A DNA stretch of 64,000 bases, taken from the NCBI GenBank assembly GCA_963682055.1, contig OY821740.1:14842814-14906813 (forward strand). The letters are read 5' to 3'. Below the pieces are notes generated by a model. It saw only the letters and a list, made by a program, of their open reading frames with translations. It was not told where the DNA came from and searched no databases. Source of the stretch: Primula veris. Its lineage: Eukaryota; Streptophyta; Magnoliopsida; Ericales; Primulaceae. Positions 55,131 through 64,000 of the stretch are shown one piece after another. Position 1 is the first letter of the stretch, and each line of letters begins with the position of its first letter. The position numbers were made by a program, and so were the translations under genes.

Positions 55131-56557
55131 CAATATTACTTAATTAATTGTTTTTGAGTGAAAAATTTCACATAGCGAAGAGGTATCCGGTTCGCTTATT
55201 ATAATTCTTTCTGCGTCCACTGTCTATTGTTTATGGCGCGAAAGCAATATGAGGATTTATAGGAGTATTACATCTTCTCCCGGAAAGTGTTTGGAGAAAT
55301 CGAAGATTTGGTTAGTAATAGTTTGAGTAGATTTAAATGTGTAAAAAACAATTGTAGAAATAGATATATTTGTGCCAACTCTAGAGTGCCTTTCTTGTAG
55401 CCTTCGGGCATTTGCTTCGAGTTTTGTCTCAATATACACTTATTGTACTTTTCAAAAATGAAAATAAAAAAATACAGTGAAGCGTAGGACCTGTGATATA
55501 TTGATACATGTTTAGACAAGACACGACGTGGATGCACCGAAACGACAAAATCTTACAAAATCTATAACTAGATTCGGCCGGGATACGACAATTAATAAAT
55601 TATAAAAAAATATTTTAGCAATCATTAGTAAAGATAGGTTGGTCTTTATTACCATATACTCCTACTACAAACGATTATTTGTGTACGGTATACTACAAAC
55701 GATTATTTGTGTACGGATATCCTTTCAATTGGTTATAAACTCGATTGTACAAATATAAACAACCAGCTAGATTTTTTTCCTCATTTAAAACATTAGTATT
55801 CAGGTTGTCATGAAAGACAAATATTTACAACCTGAACTTATCACACATCTCTCCATCTCTCTCTCTTGAAATGTCCAATACGTTGTCCCGTTGAGTGCCC
55901 ACATAATGTCTATCATGGTCAACAAAAAAAAAATCAATGGCCACCGATTTTACTGTATCGTCGTCTCATGCTTATTGGAGATCGGAAAAAATACTGGCGA
56001 GTGTGTGCAGCGTACTAGTGTTTTTTTAATTTTATTTTGAGATAATTATATATTTTATGTATTGGCGAGTGTGTTCATCATACGTAAGCTTTGTGACTCA
56101 TTTTGGTTAGGGATGTTAATGAATTGAATATTTCATGAAAAATCTTGTGACGAACTTTTGCAATGTTAATTCATAATTCTTTTCATTTTGGATCAATAGA
56201 AATGATATGAACTAATTGAATACAAACAATCTTATCATAGTGGAATTAAGTCCGGAGAGAAAGAAGAAGAGAAATTTCCATTTCTGTTCATACAGTTGAA
56301 ATTTCTACAAACTTGAGCGGAGGATATGGCAATATGGAGTATAATAAATCCCAATGTATCCTTGGTTAAAACTGAAGTTAAAGATGAAGTAAAGGTAGAG
56401 AAGTGCTCAGATACTTTTTTCTGGTCCATAAAACAGTTTTTGACAAGCGTAACAAAATACATCCATGGGTCATAACACACGGTTTTTAACAAACATAACA
56501 ACAAAAACACATAAAGCTTTCACCTAAACGAAGCTCCAAATCAACAAGCCCTGCTTG
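55131..56557. other. Intergenic, small direct repeat at 55663-55718
   Basis: TACTACAAACGATTATTTGT followed by GTACGG occurs twice with a 28-bp period (55663 and 55691). The rest is AT-rich and I recognised no gene. Confidence 0.5.
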
Positions 56558-56754
56558 CCCATCAGCGGATAGACCTTCCTGCCCATCAGCGGGTGGACCT
56601 GGCTGCCCATCAGTAGGTTGACCTTGTCCAGATGAGGCAAAAGTAGACCATGATTACGGCGTCCTGGCCAAAGAGTGTCGCCTCTCTCTCGGGAATTAAA
56701 TTCATGTTCATGCCCATCAAATCGTTGTACCAATGCTTGCGAACGATTCGCCAA
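56558..56754 (-). other. Short unrecognised frame with 24-bp repeats
   Basis: A 76-residue minus-strand frame (56754-56524) begins MANRSQALVQRFDG and ends in three copies of an 8-residue unit (LMGSQVHP, LMGRKVYP, LMGKQGLL). These are encoded by 24-bp direct repeats, GCCCATCAGCGG...ACCT.CCT, at 56558-56630. GC content is higher than around it. It matches no family I know; it could be an exon or a transposon fragment. Confidence 0.35.
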
Positions 56755-56825
56755 TATGATTATGTTATATTAATATAATCCCTCCGAACAAAATGCCTCA
56801 CAACTGATAGAATATGACGCCCAGA

Positions 56826-56893
56826 CTTGCTAAAGGACAACCTCCCTTCCACCTTATCTGTTATAGGAGTAAGAGAGGTTGTCCTTTAGCAAG
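56826..56893. repeat. Perfect 19-bp hairpin with 30-nt loop
   Basis: CTTGCTAAAGGACAACCTC (56826-56844) is followed after 30 nt by its exact reverse complement (56875-56893). The short AAGGGAGG flank after it repeats part of the arm. It could be the core of a small fold-back element or a transcribed hairpin. Confidence 0.75.
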
Positions 56894-57574
56894 GGAGGTT
56901 TTCCATCCTCCTAGAATTTCTCATAACTACATTTTTGCTTCTTGAGTAAATTTATTATAATTAGCCTTCAAGTAAATATCTATTAAATTAATTTAGTTCT
57001 AAAAATATATTATAGATTCTCTCAAAATATATTATAGTAGCGTACCTATACGGTTAAAAAAAATCCATATCATTAGATTATATACGGTGTTAATTTTGTT
57101 GGTTTTGTTTTCTATCAAAATCCATACCACCAGGTTATGTATTGTGTTAAAATTATTTACTTGTATGCTATCATAAATGGAAATATAGTTATGAAAAAGT
57201 AGTCTAGCTGCATACTTTCAAAATCGTAATTTTATTCTCTTAAAATTATTAGCTTTATGTATTCTATCAAAATATATTATTGCTGGCCTTCGAGTATGTT
57301 CCAGGTTTGTTAAATATAAATATTAGAGAGGTAATGAATCAACCAAATGGAAAAATAATTATCTTCTTGGAGAAATTTTGGGATGTATAGTAATAAAGTT
57401 ATGCTTTATATAGATGAGGATAGTCCATAAGTGGGAGAGTAACTCTAACAATTATCTAACAAACTAAACCTTAAAAAAAAACCAGAACATAGTTGCTTTT
57501 TTTCTTTAAAGATTGAGAAAAAAAAGAATACTAGACAGAAATGAAATATAAAAGGTAGAGTTTTTACTAAATAA

Positions 57575-57904
57575 GTGAGAAAAGTAGTATCTTCGTCCTC
57601 GATAAAAGGCTTTACACCCACGCTGGATTCTAGGCTCAGACCGGTGGCTTCTCATGACCGTCGCCAATGTGTAATCTCTAATCGGGATATGACTTGTTCG
57701 GTTTCTTCCGGACAAGTATCAGTTGGTAATTTGGTTCTTAAAAACAAGTTTTTACCTCTTGACGGAGACTTTGCAGACATTGACGTGGGTTGTGGAATTG
57801 AGGTGGAAAGTTGCAAGGAAATTTCGAGTAATCCGTGTGGAGACTTGACTATCCACGAAGGAGTTTGTGTTTTGAGGTTAAACCCCAAGATTGTTGGCGA
57901 CTAG
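57575..57904 (+). pseudogene. Possible retroelement ORF fragment, 109 codons
   Basis: An open frame with balanced composition and coding-like codon use, unlike its AT-rich surroundings (HDRRQCVISNRDMTCSVSSG, VGNLVLKNKFLPLDGDFADI). It is followed within 120 bp by T-rich sequence and a run of A. It resembles the end of a LINE ORF1-type region in style, but no zinc knuckle or other diagnostic motif is visible. It could equally be an unrecognised small gene. Confidence 0.3.
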
Positions 57905-58129
57905 CCTCCGGTTTAGTTTTGTTTTGGTTTGTTTTGCTCTTTTATATCATTTACGCACTCAGACAGGATTTTCTCCCTTTTTTTTAAATAGTTGGTTGTT
58001 TAATCTTAAAAAAAATATGAGAAAAGTAGTACCTATTGTTAATTTTTCCAAATAAAATTATTTTCTTGGTAACTCAGTAGTAGTAATTATTTTCGTTTTT
58101 TTATAATCAATAATTATTTTCATTAAAAT

Positions 58130-58360
58130 CCCCCCCTCCCACGTTTATCTCATTAATTGCAAATAACTCCTTGAAGTATAGGTGATTTGTAAAAATTCCC
58201 CCACACGCTTTTGATTCTTTTGTAATTTACCCCATACTTGCAATTGACCCCCTCAAATATGCATATTTTGCAAATAACCCCCACAATATGTAGATTTAGC
58301 AACTAACCCCCTAAAATATGTAGATTTTTGCAATTAACCCCCTAATATCTCTCTCCGTCT
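58130..58360. mobile_element. Fragment with CAAATAACCCC-type terminal repeats
   Basis: Repeated phrases such as GCAAATAACTCC, GCAATTGACCCCC, GCAAATAACCCCC and GCAATTAACCCCC follow one another, as in the ends of the element at 21456-22206. Only one end was identified. Confidence 0.45.
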
Positions 58361-58389
58361 CTCTCTAAAAGAGTATCATTGTCCAGTTA

Positions 58390-58412
58390 TCTCTCTCTCT
58401 CTCTCTCTCTCT
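58390..58412. repeat. (CT)n microsatellite
   Basis: CT tract in an intergenic CT-rich area (58350-58470). Confidence 0.85.
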
Positions 58413-60780
58413 AATCTCTCTCTATTAAGGTGCGTGCTTCTTTCTATCTCCACTCTCTATCTACATCTCCATTAAGATTTTTACAATTAGTTTAATTTAA
58501 TTTTTATTTAAAAAGTCCAAGCTAGGGTTACTATCCAATTACGGGTTTAGCTCTCAATTAACTGTTGATCACATCTTATCTCATTTATTTTAACTATCTT
58601 ATATTTATTTAACAAGCACGTTTACTTACTTTGTTTGCCACAATGTTGTCATATACAGCTTAGAAAGTAGCTTTTTCTATATGTTAAAAAATATTTCATC
58701 TTTTTAGCTTAAAAGCTTCAACCAAAACGAACCCTTAGTAGGCTATGGGCAGTTAGTTAGTGGGTCAGAGCTAAATAGCAATATAAAAGTTTTTTTTTTA
58801 CTGTGGGTTGGTCTTCTTTTGTTCAAAAGATGGTAACTTTTTTCTTGATAAATTTAAGTTAGGGTCTGTTTAGGTGGAATTTAACTTCATTAAGGCGTTG
58901 TTTGGTTGCACCATATTTTCTTATGTTACATGTTATAGTGTTTGGACTTTGAAAATTTTGACTTATGGCTTTCCATCCAAAAAGTTTGATTTTTCTAGTT
59001 AGAGGAAAGCAAGGTTTTTTAAAGACAATATGCACCTTATCGAGGGTTTGAATATGTGTATTACCTTTTGCTTATCAATAAGTAATTGTTATATTGGATG
59101 GTTATCTTTTGAGCCTAAGCAGATTTATCTAAGAATGGAAAAAATTGGATTCATCCAACTTAAGACTAAAAAGAAAAAACAATTGAGAAATTTGGAAGCC
59201 AATTTTTTCCAGATTTTAGCTAAACGGATAAAATGCGCTGCAATTTGGAAGAAAGAGAGAATATTAGCTGAGGTTAAATGTACAACAAACAAAAAGTGTT
59301 CTCTATATGAAACGAGAGAGGTTTGTAACTTATGGCTTTAAATATGCATACCTATGAAGAAGGTTAGTTATGAGTAAAAGTTAAAAGGTTTTCATTCAAA
59401 ACACACAGTTTTTTTAAAAAGTAGTTCCTACAAGATTCTTTTAGAAGAGACTCTGTATAAGAAGCGTTCTTATGGAGCAGTTGTTTGTGAGATTATGATA
59501 ATTGAGTTTCCACCTTTTCCAGTATGATTAGTGATATATTTTGCAACCTTGGATTATGTAAGGAATATAAACGGACGTCCCTATGAAGACCTTGAAGATG
59601 TAGTATATGAAAAATCCTAGAAAGCCGAAATATATGTCTAACTTCTCAGGAAGCATACAGTGTCAACTGTAATGAAATATCCATTGAAGAGACTACACCT
59701 TTGATATTCAATCCTGGCTTTGTACTAAGATAGATGATACAAGTAGTTGGAATAAAATGTCAGTACTAGTTTTCAGGTGCCCAAGTACATTGTTTAGAAC
59801 ATGGGATAATTACCGTAGGTACAGGTTTGCAGACTTATTTTCCAAAAAGCCATAGTAGTCGTACTCTATTTCAAATTAGTTCTAGTTTACCAAGTAGTTT
59901 TACATTATACAGATTATTCCATTATTTAACGCGGTTATGTATTTGTTAGGTTGGTATACAAGCATGTGTATACGTCTAGGTTATGTATTAGCAAAAAGTG
60001 GTTATATGGCAATTTTTAATTTATTTATTATGTTTTGAGATTGTTTAATCAGCATACTAGGAAATTATGTAGTGTGTACTTTTTGTCTAATTTTGTAATA
60101 GAGTTGAGTCACTATGTCTTTTTTGCCAGATAAGTTCATCACCTGTACGAAAGGAAAATATTTCCTTAGAATAGCTATTCTTCACTTGTTCTTATTTTCA
60201 AGTTTCAGTTTCTCTCTTTTTCATAAATATTATCTGAATTCGAATCTTCATACCCCTTACCCCATGACTAGTCCATACATTTTATTCCAAAAAAAAGTTG
60301 AAACAAGTTTACATTTCAAGATTATGGTTATAATATTTTGCAGTACTTCACATTTTTTTTAAAGATTCATGAACAATTACTCTTAAAGAGGGTCTCATAA
60401 TAGTTAGATTTTAAACAAAAACAGAGAACAAACGTTTAGTCTTCTACTATATATTAAATTAATAATTGTCATTACGATTGTAGTATGTCGATAATCATAA
60501 TTTTTGTAATTGACTCCAAAAGTTATAAGCATTTTTACAACGTCATAACAATTTGTAATGTAAGCCAAGGTAAATAATGGTACCTTAAAAGGGACATATT
60601 AAAGGGTTAGACGATCCAAGTTGTGTATCTTTTGTAGGTTGTTATGTCAGTTAAAATGTAATATGCAATACTGAGTGTTTTCCCTTAGAAAAAAGTTGAT
60701 TATCTTTTATATCCTCGTGTTGCCAGTCATTTTCTTTTTGACCTGTTGTGGTTTAACAATAATTATATAATTAACAGCTC
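58413..60780 (+). promoter_or_regulatory. Upstream region of the PQBP1-like gene
   Basis: Non-coding. Immediately before the ATG at 60781 there is an acceptor-like AATTAACAG followed by CTC, so the first coding exon probably follows a 5' UTR intron. The plus-strand frames at 59030-59341 and 60114-60362 do not look like genes. Confidence 0.35.
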
Positions 60781-63261
60781 ATGGATCACAATTACGGTCA
60801 ACCAGCCCCTCCAGGAGTCCAGTCCCTTCCAAGTCCATCAGTGCCCTATAATTCTCAAAATCCTCAACATCCATTTCAAAACTCTCAAGTTTTTTATAAC
60901 CCTAACGTTTCCCAAAACCAACCGTTCCCTGCTTCACCTTTCCAAAGTAATTTCTACCCCCATTTCAGGCCACCCTTTCAATACAATAATATGCCACATA
61001 ATCCTCAAATGTCATACCCAATCCCGAATAACTTTTCCAATAATGATTCCGTACAAGATGGTATTCCTAAATCTCAACCTTTCAGACAAGAGAATGATCA
61101 ACCAAATACACATCAAGGTTCGTTATCCTAATTAATTTATTGTTTACTAAACAACCAGTTTCCAAGTATGTAGTATTAAATTTATTAACGTCATTGACTT
61201 TTCAAATTTTGGCTTATTTTAACCAAATACAAGTATAATATCTCCTCAGGGGGTTCTAGTACAGTGCATTTGAGAACTGATGCAGAAATTGAAGTTGCAG
61301 TACAAGGTGCCGTTTTTTATGAACAAGTATGTATATTAAAGCGATTTGCCCATACGTTCCGTTTGTTACTGAGTTTCTTCATATGCTTTTGTATTATTTT
61401 ATTTAATTTGACTTTTTTTATCTAATTGTCAGGAAGTTGCCACCCAGAAAATAATAGAAAGTCAAAGGTTCATTTGTACAATTTCTTGTAGTACTGATAT
61501 CTGCTTGATTTTCGGAATAAAATAATCCAAGAGCTGAGTGGTTAATTTGTGTATATTTCTAAATAACCAGGCATGTAATAGGTGGAAATGGTCCACCTGC
61601 TGATGGTGGAGATGTTTTTGCAGAACACCATGATCCTAATGCTATAAAGGTATTAATGTCTACGTCTTTGTTGAGCAGCCAATAGTTATGATTACATAGA
61701 TTCTGTTCTGTAAAGTTTGTTTGATTTTCTGTAATCTTATTTAGGAGCATCTATTGAAAATGACCACGAACCACCGTGCTGAGATGGCCCAGAAGCGTGG
61801 AAAGTCTGTTGTGGCTGTGGAAGGTTAGTTTTCAGTTTCTTCCTTTTGCTTTGATTTCACGAGTCCTTTAATCTAGTATGTCTTCTATTTCGTATTTCAC
61901 TCAGTATGGTTAGCACTTAGCAGTCAAAATTCCCCATCCTTTTAATAGCTTTATGTAAGTTCTACTAAAGGCACTAAAAAATGGAGGTTCAGAGTGTTTC
62001 AATGTACTATTGACAATTTAAAATAACTCATTAGTTATTCTTTGAACAACTCATAAGAGTGTCCTTTACTGACCTTTCACAACTTAAAGAATTTATTGGT
62101 TGCAAATGTTGCTTTCTGCACCAAGATAATGTAATAAAAGAGGCATTTTGATATGGAGCTTCATCACAATCCATTTTTTTTTTATGAAAAGAGAAGAAGA
62201 AAGAGAATTTAGGTAGATTGGAAAAGGAGAGCTTGTTCAAATGAACCCTTACATGTTACGAGTATGACCATACAATCTGATGGTATGTCAAGAAACATGG
62301 TATATTTTTTCTTAATGACTTCTCCTTTTGCGGTAGGCTGGGGATGAATAGATGATTAGTACTGAGAAGTAAGAAGACATGAGTTGATTGGATGTCTTAT
62401 TTCATTGAAGTAGAAAACATAAGCATCATATGATGACACTGATTAAGGTTTTCCTGCAGTTTGGTCTTCATTTATTTTTAATTTTTAACCTTTGAACCTT
62501 AAATGAAAAGGAAAATTCTTGAGTTACTGATATTGATATAAATATTTGGCCATGTCTTAAACCATTGCAGAAAATGTTGAGATTGGCAATGGGTATGGTG
62601 TACCGGGTGGAGGTGCTTATAATGGTGCAAGACCATACCCTCTTATGCCAAGTGAGTCTATGAAAATGATATAAGCAGTTTCTCACAGTAATTTACATTG
62701 TGGACATCTCATTTAATGTGATTTTCAGATAAATCTGGAGGTATTGAGGATAAAGGAAACCAGGAAGTACCAACCGATAATGAAGAATCAGAATCAGGGA
62801 ATAATTCGACCAAAGATTTACCCGAGTATCTGAAACAAAAGTTGAGAGCACGGGGTGTTCTCGAAGCTATTCAAGTCCAACATAGCTCTGCGATTACTGA
62901 TAAAGCACGTATCTTTTCTTTTTACAATTGTTTCTTTCCATATCCTTACATACTATTTTCTAAATTGAAAGGTGGTTTTCTCACGTTTTATATAACTATC
63001 TATTTCTTTTATAGTTATGTATTATAGTGCAAAGTTTTCACACTTTAAAAATTTATATTCAGAATCGTCAACTCTCAACTTTCTTCTGGTGCCGTAATTT
63101 TTCTCTGAGTATTCTTCTTACTGATTAGGCAGTAATAAGTTGACGTGCTGATCAAACCTTCTAGTTTCTTGCGGATAACGTTCTTTGGAATAAATATGTT
63201 TCAGAAATCGGAGATCTCATCCAGAGAAACTGTAGCGCCTGGGAAGTTGCCTCCAGGATGG
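60781..63261 (+). CDS. PQBP1-like WW-domain protein, cut by the window end
   Basis: Exons seen: 60781-61117, 61250-61326, 61433-61467, 61571-61649, 61745-61823, 62571-62651, 62729-62908 and 63205-63261, continuing past 64000. The N-terminus is Pro/Gln/Asn-rich (about 1-112). Then come HLRTDAEIEVA, HVIGGNGPPADGG, EHLLKMTTNHRAEMAQKRG, LPEYLKQKLRARGVL and the start of a WW domain, KLPPGW. This order resembles the plant polyglutamine-binding-protein-1-like WW proteins. Animal PQBP1 binds spliceosome and transcription factors through the WW domain; the plant role is inferred. Exons 1-7 join cleanly, but exon 7 to exon 8 does not keep frame with simple GT-AG sites: a 26-nt micro-exon at 63063-63088 or a GC donor at 62905 would solve it. 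The WW remainder must lie right of the window. Confidence 0.75.
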
Positions 63262-63369
63262 GTAAGTTGACTTACATTTATGTTTTGTCTTCTTTGTAAA
63301 AGACTGTTTTAAGTTTTGGACTAACAGGAACATTGTGAATGTAGAACACCCTACCTCTTGATTCAGGGG

Positions 63370-63930
63370 GTGTTTAGGGACAAATTGCTTCTGAAAATGG
63401 GCAGTTTGTACGTTACGAAAGTAACTTTTAGAAAAACACTTTACCAAATGAAAGTAATGTGAGGTGTATAAGTGCTTTTGCTGTCCATCGGTTTTGCGGA
63501 GTATTTGGTGAGCAAGTGAGATTTGACTTATAGTTAGTATACTAAAAAAGTTAAACTTTCAATTACAAATAAAACATCTTTTTAATATAATTCAACATAA
63601 TGGAAAGTCTTTCCAGAAAATGTCAACTTTCTTGAGAATAAGTGGCTTTTATTGAAACGAGTTGCTTTTTATCGAAAATAATTCACTTGTATTGAAAATG
63701 GAGATAACTGAAAAAGAAAAGAAAATGGCAGTTCGTACGTTATGAAAGAACTTTTGTAAAACCACCTAAACCCTGATTTTTCAAAATGGACTTTAGAGGT
63801 CCAAACTTTTCAAAAATATGTGAAGATAAAAGCTCACCAAAGGTAAAAAAAGCTTTTACAAAAGCACTTTTGGCCTCAAATGTCACTTTTGACAGTGCAT
63901 CCACACACTCCCTTAAAAGGCTATTTACCT
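63370..63930. mobile_element. Repeat-containing stretch in the PQBP1-like intron
   Basis: GGCAGTT.GTACGTTA.GAAAG then AACTTTT occurs in direct orientation at about 63401 and 63727. A GGGGGTGTTTAGGGACAAA phrase at the left (63366) and CACACACTCCCTTAAA at the right (63902) resemble opposite ends of a small plant element. Borders not confirmed. Confidence 0.4.
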
Positions 63931-64000
63931 TCTGTCTGTTTGGCGGACTTAAAAATCTCCTACCTTTCATGTGCACTATTTACCATGTCATGCTTTTGTT

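Noticed and set aside
60746..61135. Plus-strand 129-residue frame
   Set aside because: Out-of-frame shadow of PQBP1-like exon 1; the 60781 frame joins the following exons in phase.

Overview
This is nuclear DNA from a flowering plant, most likely a eudicot. The evidence is small exons in AT-rich introns with GT-AG borders, plant-specific gene families (a GLOBOSA/PISTILLATA-type MADS-box gene, a plant UDP-sugar pyrophosphorylase, a RABC-type small GTPase), a decayed Copia retrotransposon, and many short inverted-repeat elements and microsatellites. I cannot fix the lineage from the sequence. There are no bacterial-style operons, CRISPR arrays or rRNA genes. I joined exons by hand using splice sites, reading phase and family resemblance; every multi-exon model below stays in frame from start to stop except at one junction of the last gene.

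Layout: 1-8722 holds repeats and a dead Copia element (gag remnant near 2.2-2.6 kb, RT/RNase H remnants at 6.4-7.8 kb, a 3' LTR ending at 8722). RABC1-like GTPase is at 9686-14384 (+, 6 exons). Short inverted-repeat elements lie at 14.5-16.2 kb. An SKP2A-like F-box/LRR protein is at 16566-19848 (-, 4 exons), with a probable 5' UTR exon near 21.3-21.4 kb. Transposon debris and tandem repeats fill 20.7-24.7 kb. The branched-chain 2-oxoacid dehydrogenase E1 alpha gene is at 24743-29670 (-, 9 exons), and UDP-sugar pyrophosphorylase at 32453-41120 (-, 17 exons). An uncharacterised two-part protein gene is at 44398-46429 (+, 4 exons). The PISTILLATA/GLOBOSA-like MADS gene is at 47769-52504 (-, 7 exons). 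Intergenic repeats fill 52.6-60.7 kb. A PQBP1-like WW-domain gene starts at 60781 (+) and runs off the right edge.

The seven genes are unrelated in function: vesicle traffic, ubiquitin ligase, mitochondrial amino-acid breakdown, sugar-nucleotide salvage, an unknown protein, floral organ identity, and probable RNA/transcription binding. They are not a pathway cluster. What is notable is mostly structural: intact target-site duplications around a hAT element in the PI-like gene, a Mutator-like fold-back element in USP and a SINE in the E1 alpha gene; a perfect CArG box upstream of the PI-like gene; tandem splice acceptors; a GC-AG intron; and a dispersed short element family associated with (TA)n tracts. 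I found no convincing new multi-gene system. The best candidate for real novelty is the unrecognised 463-residue protein.
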